Origin: Robiginitomaculum sp.
GTDB taxonomy: Bacteria > Pseudomonadota > Alphaproteobacteria > Caulobacterales > Maricaulaceae
Assembly: GCA_021776635.1 (NCBI GenBank)
Contig: JAJFFN010000009.1
Location: forward strand, 1-64,000
Reading direction: 5' to 3'
Length of the DNA stretch: 64,000 nt
This document shows positions 35,961 to 44,757 of this stretch, in pieces (positions within the stretch are counted from its first letter, which is position 1; each line of letters starts with the position of its first letter). A program made the translations under genes and the position numbers. The notes under the pieces are model-generated. The model did not search any database. It was given only the letters and a program-made list of their open reading frames with translations, and had not been told where the DNA came from.

Positions 35961-36791
35961 ATGGCTAATGTAGACGACATAAAACTTTCAGAAATACCAA
36001 CACCGGAGCGTCCAAAATCCATATCCAATCCGCGCCGGCTCTTTATAAAAAAAACGGGTAAAAAGCTCTTACAAACAATATCCCGTATTCAAACCAAACA
36101 ATCTTTGGTGCCTACTACGCCGTTTATCGGAGTCGAGCATTTTGATTTCTTGCCGCAATTTGCAGAAAATTGGGAAAAAATACGAGATGAAGCCCGCGAA
36201 GTTTTAAAATTCCGAGATGACATTCCAGGCTTTGAAGATGTCTCCCCCGACCAATACCGGATTGCCAAGAAAAACCAATGGAAGACATTTGTGCTGCACG
36301 GCTTTGGTACGCGGTTAGAAAAAAATGCAGAGCTTGCGCCTTATACCACGCAGTTGTTGGAGACAATTCCGAACCTGCAGACTTCATGGTTTTCAATCCT
36401 TGCGCCTGGATATCATATTCCGGCCCATAAGGGTGTGACCAAAGGTATTGTACGTGGGCATCTGGGCTTAATAATTCCAAAGGATTATAAAAAATGCCGT
36501 ATCCGTGTCGGTGACGAAATTAATCCGTGGCAAGAGGGAAGTTTGTTTGTTTTGGACGATACATATGACCATGAAGTCTGGAACGAAACCAATGAAGAGC
36601 GGGTCATATTATTGTTTGATTGGGACCGTCCTATGAAGTTTTGGGGTAGGTTTCTTAACGGACTTATGATGCGTGTCATGAAGATGACTGCTTATTATCA
36701 AGACCCAAAAAAGAACTTAGCTGATGCAGAAGACCGCATGGAAGCTGCGATAAAACGTGCCGGTGCGAATATGGAAAAACTAGGGGACTAA
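35961..36791 (+). CDS. Aspartyl/asparaginyl beta-hydroxylase domain dioxygenase (LpxO-like)
   Basis: A 276-aa Fe(II)/2-oxoglutarate dioxygenase. The iron ligands fit IPAHKGVTKG and TYDHEVWNET, and the 2-oxoglutarate arginine fits the RVILLFDWDRP end. LpxO-type members 2-hydroxylate lipid A acyl chains; others act on proteins. It begins one base after the methyltransferase stop and ends the lipid cluster, so a hydroxylated lipid, possibly the ceramide acyl chain or lipid A, is likely. Substrate assignment is inference. Confidence 0.85.
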   Translation: MANVDDIKLSEIPTPERPKSISNPRRLFIKKTGKKLLQTISRIQTKQSLVPTTPFIGVEHFDFLPQFAENWEKIRDEAREVLKFRDDIPGFEDVSPDQYRIAKKNQWKTFVLHGFGTRLEKNAELAPYTTQLLETIPNLQTSWFSILAPGYHIPAHKGVTKGIVRGHLGLIIPKDYKKCRIRVGDEINPWQEGSLFVLDDTYDHEVWNETNEERVILLFDWDRPMKFWGRFLNGLMMRVMKMTAYYQDPKKNLADAEDRMEAAIKRAGANMEKLGD

Positions 36792-36870
36792 ACTCTTATC
36801 TGCCATATGCTGCAAATATAATAGACGCAGAAATATCGGTTATTGTGAACGGGCTTGCTATCGCGTAAGC

Positions 36871-36886
36871 CATTCGTGAACGAATG
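36871..36886 (+). other. Hairpin in the mmsB 5' leader
   Basis: CATTCG-TGAA-CGAATG forms a 6-bp stem with a 4-nt loop about 18 nt before the mmsB start. A 5-bp GGCTT/AAGCC pairing lies just upstream (about 36852-36871). There is no T-tract, so not an obvious terminator; it could be an operator or leader structure. Confidence 0.35.
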
Positions 36887-36904
36887 TAAAAACAGGAACA
36901 TGCC

Positions 36905-37795
36905 ATGAGCACAATCGCATTTATTGGACTTGGCAATATGGGCGGTGGTATGGCTGCCAATTTGGCAAAGGCTGGACATATTGTACGCGCATTTGATTTG
37001 TCAAATGATGCTCTAAACGGCGCAGTTGCTTCGGGATGTATTGCGGCGAAATCTACGCTAGATGCTGTGGACGGTGCTGATATTGTCGTCACCATGTTAC
37101 CGGCAGGGCAACATGTGCGCAGTGTTTATTTGGGCAAGGACGGTATTATTGCCCATGTTTCGCCCGGGGTTTTACTCATAGATTGTTCAACCATCGATAT
37201 TGACAGTGCACGGTCTGTCATCGAAGCGGCTGAGGCTAAAGGGCTACAGATGGTCGATGCACCGGTTTCAGGCGGTGTAGCAGCGGCTGCGGCTGGGACG
37301 TTAACATTTATGGTGGGCGGCACGAAATCTGCATATTCCAAAGCGCAAATACTCCTCGAAAAAATGGGTAAAAATATTTTCCATGCAGGCGCGGCAGGTA
37401 ATGGTCAGGCCGCCAAGGTGTGTAATAATATGTTGCTCGGTATTACAATGGTTGGGACATGTGAAGCCTTCGCGTTGGCCGAAAAACTTGGTCTTGATGC
37501 GCAAACATTTTATGATATTTCCTCGACTGCTTCTGGGCAAAGCTGGTCTATGACAAGCTATTGCCCTGCACCTGGGCCTGTACTGACGGCACCTTCAAAT
37601 CGTGATTACGCCGCAGGATTTACGGCAGCCATGATGCTCAAAGACTTGCGCCTAGCGCAGGATGCAGCCAGCAAAGCAAAATCTGCGACGCCCTTAGGCG
37701 CACAGGCCGAAGCTCTCTATGCTCTGATGGAAGCGTCCGGCAATGATGGCTTGGATTTTTCAGGTATTATGAAATTGATAGATGGGTCACTATAA
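36905..37795 (+). CDS. mmsB: 3-hydroxyisobutyrate dehydrogenase
   Basis: A 296-aa beta-hydroxyacid dehydrogenase that oxidises 3-hydroxyisobutyrate to methylmalonate semialdehyde in valine degradation. NAD-binding GLGNMGGGMAANL is at about 8-20, the substrate motif DAPVSGGVAAA at 118-128, and catalytic K171 lies in GNGQAAKVCNNML. Related family members reduce tartronate semialdehyde and similar acids, so the exact substrate is not certain. It is followed 75 nt later by an aldehyde dehydrogenase, which would suit a linked aldehyde step. Confidence 0.88.
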   Translation: MSTIAFIGLGNMGGGMAANLAKAGHIVRAFDLSNDALNGAVASGCIAAKSTLDAVDGADIVVTMLPAGQHVRSVYLGKDGIIAHVSPGVLLIDCSTIDIDSARSVIEAAEAKGLQMVDAPVSGGVAAAAAGTLTFMVGGTKSAYSKAQILLEKMGKNIFHAGAAGNGQAAKVCNNMLLGITMVGTCEAFALAEKLGLDAQTFYDISSTASGQSWSMTSYCPAPGPVLTAPSNRDYAAGFTAAMMLKDLRLAQDAASKAKSATPLGAQAEALYALMEASGNDGLDFSGIMKLIDGSL

Positions 37796-37870
37796 TACTT
37801 TGCTGATTGTCTATAATATTCGCAATTTTGTTAAAATACATTATATTTATGAAAACAAGAGGAAAACTAC

Positions 37871-39325
37871 ATGCAAAAACTGGACAGAATCTATATAGAC
37901 GGTCAATGGGTTGCGCCAAGTGGTGATCAAGTTATAGACGTTATTAATCCTGCAACCGAAGAGGCTTGCGCGCAATTAACGTTGGGTTCAACCGCAGATG
38001 TAGACGCAGCCGTAAAGGCAGCGCGTAAGGCTTTTGCATCCTTTTCCAAAACCAGCCGCGAAGAGAGGCTTACACTCCTAGGTAAAGTCATTGCTGGATA
38101 CAAAGCACGGCTGGGTGATTTTGCGGCAGTTATTACAACTGAAATTGGTGCGCCTAAATGGTTGGCAGAAGGGCGGCACTCTGGATCTGCGCTTGGTCAT
38201 TTGATGACAGCAGCCAAGACGTTGGAAAGCTATGAATTTGAGGAACAGCGCGGTGGTACGCATATTTCTAAAGAACCCATCGGGGTTTGCGGTTTTATTA
38301 CACCGTGGAATTGGCCCATGAATCAAATTGGTTGCAAATTGGCACCTGCATTGGCGACAGGTTGTACTGTTGTTTGGAAACCCAGTGAAGTGTCGCCGCT
38401 AAGCGCTTATATTCTTATGGAAGTTTTGCACGAGGCAGGGGTGCCTGCTGGTGTTGTCAATATGGTGCACGGCGACGGACCGACTGTTGGTGCCGCTATT
38501 TCGGCTCACGAGGGTATTGATATGGTTTCGTTTACAGGCTCGACACGTGCCGGCGTCATGGTGGCGCAAGCCGCAGCACCGACCGTAAAACGGGTAACAC
38601 AGGAATTGGGCGGAAAATCTGCCAATATCATTATGGATGATTTGGACGACGAGGGTTTTGCCAAAGCTGTCTCTGGCGGTATGAAATCAATGGCCATGAA
38701 TTCCGGTCAAAACTGCAATGCCCCGTCGCGCATGCTCGTACCGGCACACCGTATGGAGGCGGCAATTGAAGCGGCTGCCAACGCTGCAAATGGTGTTCAG
38801 ATAGTAGACCCGACCAGTGAAGCTACGTCCTCAAATTCTATGGCCATGGGAACAGTGGTTTCCAAGGTACAATATGACCGTATTCAAAGCTTAATCGAAA
38901 AAGGTATAAATGAAGGTGCGACTTTGGCGGCAGGTGGGCTAGGCCGACCGGAACATCTAAACTTGGGCTATTATGTGCGGCCAACTGTGTTTGGTAATGT
39001 CAATAATGATATGACCATTGCCCGCGAAGAAATATTTGGTCCCGTTTTATGTATCTTACCATACGAAGACGAAGACGATGCCGTCTCAATTGCCAATGAC
39101 ACTGTCTATGGTTTATCTGGATATATTTCCAGCGGCGATCCCGATAGTGTCCAACGTGTGGCCGGAAAAATCCGAACTGGCATGATACATGTCAACGGAG
39201 TTTTGGGTGATTTAAATGCCCCATTTGGGGGCTATAAACGCTCAGGAAATGGCCGTGAGTGGGGGCCAGAAGGCTTTGAAGACTATCTGGAAATCAAAGC
39301 CGTCATGGGTGTCGATTGGTCATAA
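37871..39325 (+). CDS. Aldehyde dehydrogenase family protein
   Basis: A 484-aa NAD(P)-dependent ALDH with the full catalytic set: N147 in TPWNWPM, the general base E245 in TQELGGKS, and nucleophile C282 in NSGQNCNAPS. It lacks hallmarks that would identify one substrate. A good AGAGGA ribosome site is present. It is probably cotranscribed with mmsB, but the sequence is of the general ALDH class rather than clearly CoA-acylating MmsA. It converges with the amidohydrolase gene, 3 nt between stops. Confidence 0.9.
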   Translation: MQKLDRIYIDGQWVAPSGDQVIDVINPATEEACAQLTLGSTADVDAAVKAARKAFASFSKTSREERLTLLGKVIAGYKARLGDFAAVITTEIGAPKWLAEGRHSGSALGHLMTAAKTLESYEFEEQRGGTHISKEPIGVCGFITPWNWPMNQIGCKLAPALATGCTVVWKPSEVSPLSAYILMEVLHEAGVPAGVVNMVHGDGPTVGAAISAHEGIDMVSFTGSTRAGVMVAQAAAPTVKRVTQELGGKSANIIMDDLDDEGFAKAVSGGMKSMAMNSGQNCNAPSRMLVPAHRMEAAIEAAANAANGVQIVDPTSEATSSNSMAMGTVVSKVQYDRIQSLIEKGINEGATLAAGGLGRPEHLNLGYYVRPTVFGNVNNDMTIAREEIFGPVLCILPYEDEDDAVSIANDTVYGLSGYISSGDPDSVQRVAGKIRTGMIHVNGVLGDLNAPFGGYKRSGNGREWGPEGFEDYLEIKAVMGVDWS

Positions 39326-39328
39326 AAA

Positions 39329-42300
39329 CTATTTTTCCCAATAATAAGGTGCGCGTTTGCTGTTTCCGCTGAGCAGTTCTTCCATAGTATCGGCCTTATA
39401 TAAACGTCCACCAAGCATGACATGTTCGATATGGTCAGAGTTGCGAATGTCGTCGAGCGGATTACCGTCGATGATGATTAAATCAGCCAGTTTTCCAACC
39501 TCTAAGGAACCAATATCTTTGTCATACCCCAGATGTTTTGCGGGCGTTATCGTTGCCGCGCGTAGCGCTTGTAAGGGGCTCATACCGCCGCGCACAAAAC
39601 TCCACATCTCCCAGTGGGACCCTAGGCCTTCGCGTTGGCCGTGGGCACCTATGCTAACCGGTACGCCTGCCTCTGCAAGTTTTTTGGCAGTGGCAGCGCT
39701 TGTGGCATCAGAGTAATCTTCATCGGGGGCTTTTTGTCGCCGTACAGAAGCAGGTTGTAAAACATGCGGCGGAACATGTTTGGTCAATAATGGATGCTTC
39801 CACACGTCATCTTTTTGGTAGTAATAATTTTCCCCTCTAACGCCGCCGTACGTTACGACGAGTGTTGGTGTGTAGCCAACATCTGTTTGGCTGTAGAACT
39901 GTATAACATCATCATAGAGTTCAGATTGCGGTAAATTATGTTCAATACCTGTATTGCCGTCCGCAACCATAGATAAGTCCATATGGAATAATGAACCACC
40001 CTCTGCTACAACAAAAATGTTTGCTTCACGGGCCGCAGTAACGACTTGTTGGCGTTGATCCCGACGTGGTTGGTTGTAGTTTTTAACGCTATAGGCGCCT
40101 TGGGCTTTTAAGCGCGCGATATGTTCTTTGGCATCGTCTAAATTCTCAATGTTGGCAAAAAATCCAGGCGCTTTTGCACCGTAAATAATTTCGCCTGTAG
40201 AAAAGGTTCGTGGAGCCAAAATCATACCAGCTTGCTGCATTTCAGAAGCTGCGAAAATATGTTCAGCTTGCGAAGAAGGATCGTGCACCGTTGTCACGCC
40301 AAACGCCAAATGTGCTATGGCAGACCAATTTTGGTTCGGGATGAGACCGTTCGTACCCTGCGCCCCATGTGCATGGGCATCAATTAATCCGGGGATAATA
40401 GTTTTGCCGCTTGCGTCCAATGTCTTGGCAGATGCCGGAATGTTAATGTCGTTCGTTGCACCCACAGCTTTAATACGGTTATCTTTTATGACGATAACGC
40501 CGTCTTCAATAACCCCGCCGTCTGCACCCTCCATCGTGAGAATACGTGCACCTGTAATAGCAATCACACCTTGCGGTCTATCGGCTTTACGGCTTGCTTT
40601 TAACGGTATGCCTTTTGTGGGTGCATTGTATTTTTTGTTGGCTATAGCCTCGCCCATATCAGCGGAGTAGAGAACTGAGCCTAGGCTCCAGTTTAGCGTG
40701 TTACCTCCGTCGGACCAACTGGGATATTGAGAACCACCTTTGCTAATTTTTGTGACGGGCAGAGCCGTTCCCTTTGGCCCTGAAGCAACGTCTTGTGGGC
40801 CTGATAATGCCGGGATTACAAATAAATTGTAGTTTTCCCTAAAGGCAATGTTTTCGCCGTTTGGAGATATCATGAACAGTTGCGCCAGTTTTGATGACGT
40901 GTGAATGCGCTGCGCTTCACCGTCCATATTTGTGCTAACGAGAGATCTCGTTTTGTCATGGCTTTTGGTAAAATAAACACGGTCATCGCTTTTGCCAAAA
41001 TGCGGATTGGAACCTGATTTACTAAACCTAACCAAATCGCCGCCGCGCGCAGTTATGGTAAAAAGTCCCGTAGTTTCAGACCACTCACCTGAGGTTAAGT
41101 AGCCTCCTGCATTCTTCTCAAAAACGATATTATTTCCGCTAGGCGAAAATACGGGATGGCTATAATGCCCAGGTTCGGATGTAATTTTCTGCGTATTTCC
41201 CGTTGCAATATTACGAATATGTAAACTGCCTAATTGATTATCAGTCCATGATGCAAAGACCAAGTTTTTGCTATCGCGCGACCAGCTCGGGTGGGTTTCG
41301 CGGATGTTGTCATCCCAGTTTGTCAGGCGGACTGGATTTCCGCTCGGCAAGGGTTTTACATATAATTTGCCAAAAGCCTCAAAGACAGCTTGCTTGCCGT
41401 CTGGTGATACCTGAGTAAATTTTATCATTTTAGCATCGATATTATCCGGCGATACATCCACTTGCGGGCGCGGGGGCTTTATGACGGTGCGCGTGTCTTT
41501 GACGTGGAACGGAATATTATCAACACTGCCGTCCGCAGTATTATAACGGTGGATTTCACCGCCTGCCCAAAACACAAGACCGCTACCGTCTGGCGTCCAG
41601 TCCATATTGGGATAAACCCCGTGTACAGCCCATGTTTCTTGCATGTCCTGATCAAGATTGTCATAGATTTTTTGTTCGGTTCCAGATTCTATATCTTTTA
41701 AATATAGTTTGCTCTGGGCCCGTTCGCGGCGAACAAATGCGATTGTTTTACCGTCCGGTGATGGGGTAGGGCGCACCGAACCCCCATAACCACTGACGGC
41801 AGTGCTGGTCTCTCCGGTTTCCATGTCGTATTTAAGAATTTCAAAAATTGTTTTATTCGAGTCTTGTGCATAAATGAAACGGTTGCCGGGGGTTGTGTTT
41901 TTTGAGTAATAAATCGATTTTCCGTCCGGAGCGAATATAGGCTCGCCCAATTCCTTTTGGAAACTTTCTCCAGGCCGTTTAACCAGTTTTACACCCACAC
42001 CGCCGCTCGTATGATAGAGCCAAATCTCGCCAGTTCCTAAAGATCTGCTCGTGGTGAAATGTTTTCGGGCTGCTATGAAGCGACCATCTGGAGACCATGT
42101 CGGGTTATTTAGTAGTCTGAATTTTTCCTTCGTGACCTGCTTTGCATCTGAACCGTCTGTATTCATTGTCCAGATATTATCAGCACCTCCACGGTCAGAG
42201 GTGAATGCTATGCGCGAACCATTTGGTGAAAAACGTGGTTGTATCTCCCAGGCCATTCCAGTTGCGATGGGCGCGGCTTTGCCGCCCGAAATAGGCATAG

Positions 42301-42553
42301 TGTAGATATCACCGAGCAAGTCAAATGCAATTGTCTTGCCGTCTGGGCTTACATCCAAGCTCATCCAAGTACCGGTTTTTGTATCAATTATTACATCATG
42401 TTTATCGCCGGGCGGGTTGGAAATATCCCACTTTGCTTCATCTTTATTCTGGGTTTCCTCTTTTTTCTTTGTTTCTTTGGCAAATGCTGGCTCTATAGCA
42501 AAGATTATTACGCCAATACTAATGCCGAGGGCTAGTTTAAGAAATTTCGTCAT
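39329..42553 (-). CDS. Secreted TolB-propeller amidohydrolase fusion
   Basis: A 1074-aa exported protein. After a signal peptide (about 1-25, ending AFA) it carries many PD40-type beta-propeller repeats (SPDGKTIAF, SPNGSRIAF, SPDGRFIAA and others) through about residue 650. An amidohydrolase domain (about 670-1070) follows with the metal motif GLIDAHAHG, and then PVSIGAHGQ and GSLEVGKLADLIIIDG. The propeller-hydrolase arrangement is common in Proteobacteria and Bacteroidetes and suggests extracellular peptide or amide breakdown. The substrate is unknown. Confidence 0.9.
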   Translation of the reverse strand: MTKFLKLALGISIGVIIFAIEPAFAKETKKKEETQNKDEAKWDISNPPGDKHDVIIDTKTGTWMSLDVSPDGKTIAFDLLGDIYTMPISGGKAAPIATGMAWEIQPRFSPNGSRIAFTSDRGGADNIWTMNTDGSDAKQVTKEKFRLLNNPTWSPDGRFIAARKHFTTSRSLGTGEIWLYHTSGGVGVKLVKRPGESFQKELGEPIFAPDGKSIYYSKNTTPGNRFIYAQDSNKTIFEILKYDMETGETSTAVSGYGGSVRPTPSPDGKTIAFVRRERAQSKLYLKDIESGTEQKIYDNLDQDMQETWAVHGVYPNMDWTPDGSGLVFWAGGEIHRYNTADGSVDNIPFHVKDTRTVIKPPRPQVDVSPDNIDAKMIKFTQVSPDGKQAVFEAFGKLYVKPLPSGNPVRLTNWDDNIRETHPSWSRDSKNLVFASWTDNQLGSLHIRNIATGNTQKITSEPGHYSHPVFSPSGNNIVFEKNAGGYLTSGEWSETTGLFTITARGGDLVRFSKSGSNPHFGKSDDRVYFTKSHDKTRSLVSTNMDGEAQRIHTSSKLAQLFMISPNGENIAFRENYNLFVIPALSGPQDVASGPKGTALPVTKISKGGSQYPSWSDGGNTLNWSLGSVLYSADMGEAIANKKYNAPTKGIPLKASRKADRPQGVIAITGARILTMEGADGGVIEDGVIVIKDNRIKAVGATNDINIPASAKTLDASGKTIIPGLIDAHAHGAQGTNGLIPNQNWSAIAHLAFGVTTVHDPSSQAEHIFAASEMQQAGMILAPRTFSTGEIIYGAKAPGFFANIENLDDAKEHIARLKAQGAYSVKNYNQPRRDQRQQVVTAAREANIFVVAEGGSLFHMDLSMVADGNTGIEHNLPQSELYDDVIQFYSQTDVGYTPTLVVTYGGVRGENYYYQKDDVWKHPLLTKHVPPHVLQPASVRRQKAPDEDYSDATSAATAKKLAEAGVPVSIGAHGQREGLGSHWEMWSFVRGGMSPLQALRAATITPAKHLGYDKDIGSLEVGKLADLIIIDGNPLDDIRNSDHIEHVMLGGRLYKADTMEELLSGNSKRAPYYWEK

Positions 42554-42570
42554 GATGATTTCCTTGTGTG

Positions 42571-42601
42571 ATTTAAGCGTTATTGTATAATTTAAGCGTT
42601 A
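42571..42601. repeat. Short direct repeat at the 3' end of the M28 gene
   Basis: ATTTAAGCGTTA occurs at 42571-42582 and 42590-42601, 19 nt apart. On the minus strand the second copy contains the M28 stop codon TAA (42601-42599). It is another example in this window of a gene-end duplication that includes the stop. Confidence 0.7.
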
Positions 42602-43981
42602 GAAGCGCCCGGCTGCGCCCGGGAAAACTACGGGTGTTTCGCTCCCGTCTTTTGCTACTGCCGAAACTCCGAAATAATAATTGTCGACCACCATATTGGT
42701 AAAGATATATTCGCTTACTTTGCCAACAAAACGAGAATGCGTCCATTCCGGTGCTGTCGTGCGGCGCCAATAAACGCGGTATCCCATCAAATTGCTTGCA
42801 GCTTCCCCGTCAGCGCTTTCCCATTTAAGTGTGGCAGAAGCTTGTACTGCTCCGCCGGCCTCAACCTTGGCTGGGAAAGGGGGTGCGCCTGCCATACCCG
42901 CTAGCGTCAGAGCGTTTAAGGCGGTGAGTTTGGCAGCATAGGCGGCATTAACGCCGTCCATCGTATCGCCGTAACGGACACCGCTTTCGGTGCGTAAATC
43001 TTGGTGTTGGCGGTCATAATGCTCATGGACTTCCATAATACGGACACCGGGAATGCCAACGGCGTTGAAGGGACGGTGGTGACCACCGCGCCTGAAACGA
43101 TCTAGACGGTAAATCATCATCACGTCTAAATTTGTCATATATTGATCTGCCATGGTTTTGACATACCGCGCCAGATTTCGAGATGGGCTATCTACTTCAC
43201 CGCCTTTAAATCTGCGTTCTCTGGCTTCATCCTTGGTCTCATTATCGCGTGTACCTTCGGAAAATACGCGCACCGTAGAATTATCTGTAACCCCGTCAAT
43301 ACCAGAAATGTTCGATATCATATCATTGTTCAAGACGCCTTTAATTTGCCAGCCTTGCTCAAGCGCATAGGCGGCTACAATCTCGCCGCCAAAAAGTCCC
43401 TGTTCTTCACCCGAAAGTCCGGCATATATAATAGAACCCGCGTATTTTTGCTTGGACAAGACCCGCGCAGCCTCTAATACCCCTGCCATTCCTGACGCAT
43501 TGTCATTTGCACCTGGGCTATCAGATGTGCCGTCGAGCGGGTCTGTGACACGGCTGTCGATGTCGCCGCTCATCATTACATATCTGTTGGGGTCAAGTGT
43601 GCCACGCTGAATTGCCAGAACGTTAACCACTTCGACGGGCTCTGGTATACGCCGTTTACCTTCAACGGTATCCGTCACATAGATAACCTCTAGACAGCCA
43701 CCGCAGTCTTTTGATATTTTTTCAAATTCTGCAAAAATCCAACGTCTTGCCGCCCCTATTCCGCGTGTATCGGATACGGTTTCAGATAAAGTGTGCCGTG
43801 TACCAAAATCGACTAATCTCTGAATATCATTTTGAATGCGTTTGGCGGAAGGCGCAGACGCAATATCGTACAAAACCATAACTTCGGAAGGTGGTGCTGT
43901 GACAACAGGCTCTTGTGCCGCGCAAATGATAGAGGTTAAACCGAGCGTGAAGATGAGAGAGAGTGCTGGTAATAGTTTCAT
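42599..43981 (-). CDS. Secreted M28-family metallopeptidase with C-terminal Fn3-like domain
   Basis: About 460 aa. The chosen ATG 43981 gives a clean signal peptide (KLLPALSLIFTLGLTS, cleavage near CAAQ) and has GGGGA upstream. An earlier in-frame start would run into the divergent carbonic anhydrase gene. The zinc peptidase domain shows MSGDIDSRV, SPGANDNASGMAG, GLSGEEQGLFGG and GHHRPFN. The last roughly 100 residues resemble a fibronectin III-like domain (ASATLKWESADG). It is likely an exported aminopeptidase. Confidence 0.87.
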   Translation of the reverse strand: MKLLPALSLIFTLGLTSIICAAQEPVVTAPPSEVMVLYDIASAPSAKRIQNDIQRLVDFGTRHTLSETVSDTRGIGAARRWIFAEFEKISKDCGGCLEVIYVTDTVEGKRRIPEPVEVVNVLAIQRGTLDPNRYVMMSGDIDSRVTDPLDGTSDSPGANDNASGMAGVLEAARVLSKQKYAGSIIYAGLSGEEQGLFGGEIVAAYALEQGWQIKGVLNNDMISNISGIDGVTDNSTVRVFSEGTRDNETKDEARERRFKGGEVDSPSRNLARYVKTMADQYMTNLDVMMIYRLDRFRRGGHHRPFNAVGIPGVRIMEVHEHYDRQHQDLRTESGVRYGDTMDGVNAAYAAKLTALNALTLAGMAGAPPFPAKVEAGGAVQASATLKWESADGEAASNLMGYRVYWRRTTAPEWTHSRFVGKVSEYIFTNMVVDNYYFGVSAVAKDGSETPVVFPGAAGRF

Positions 43982-44091
43982 AATATTTTCCCCGTTTCCC
44001 ACTTGTCTGGGATTGCTTATCATGTTTGGTTCTATAGACTTGTCGAGAAGTGTCAAATTACAAGCAGTACAGCGAAGAGCCAAGGTGAAGA

Positions 44092-44757
44092 ATGTCGGAA
44101 CCAAAATGGAAACAAAACTTAATAACTGGGTACCAAAACTTTCGTGCTAAACCATATAAACGACATAAAGATTTATATGAAGAGGTTGGGAAGCTAGGAC
44201 AAAAGCCGGATATTATGGTCATTGCTTGTTCGGATAGCAGGGTAAATCCGTCTGCTATTTTCAACGCATATCCGGGCGAGTTATTTATCCTACGTAATGT
44301 AGCGAATATCGTACCACCTTACGACCCGAGTGCGGGTTATCACGGTACCAGTACCGCAATTGAATTTGCAGTTAAGTCATTGCAGGTGGATGCTATAGTG
44401 GTGATGGGGCACGAGAGTTGCGGCGGTATCAGCGCCTATCTTGCAAGTTTAGGTGCTGAAGAAAAGCAAGAAAACGCCGAACATTCATTTTTAAGTGACT
44501 GGATTCAAATTTTGGATGCTGCCCATGAAAACCTCCTGGCTAGAAACACAGAGAATGCCGACAGTCAACGCCATTTGGAATACGCTGGCGTACGGCAGTC
44601 AATCGCCAATCTTTTGAGTTTTCCGTTTGTGGAACAAGCCGTTAGCGCAGGGGAATTGTCGCTACTGGGTGCTTATTTCAGTATAATTGAGGGTAGGTTG
44701 CTCTTTGCAGACGATGAAGGCGAATTTAAAGAAATTCCGAGCGAAAAAGTAGCTTAG
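44092..44757 (+). CDS. Beta-class carbonic anhydrase
   Basis: A 221-aa enzyme interconverting CO2 and bicarbonate. The zinc ligands are visible: C46 and D48-R50 in ACSDSR, then H107 and C110 in GHESCGG. The length and the [13 protein letters not shown] helix match the beta class. It could supply bicarbonate for carboxylation reactions. The neighbouring, convergent pckA gene (stops overlapping by 4 nt) works on the CO2-linked PEP/oxaloacetate step, a coincidence that may or may not matter. Confidence 0.93.
   Translation: MSEPKWKQNLITGYQNFRAKPYKRHKDLYEEVGKLGQKPDIMVIACSDSRVNPSAIFNAYPGELFILRNVANIVPPYDPSAGYHGTSTAIEFAVKSLQVDAIVVMGHESCGGISAYLASLGAEEKQENAEHSFLSDWIQILDAAHENLLARNTENADSQRHLEYAGVRQSIANLLSFPFVEQAVSAGELSLLGAYFSIIEGRLLFADDEGEFKEIPSEKVA

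Noticed and set aside
44092..44104. Extended start of the M28 peptidase into the carbonic anhydrase gene
   Set aside because: The upstream codons do not form a signal peptide; ATG 43981 gives a good one with a ribosome site.
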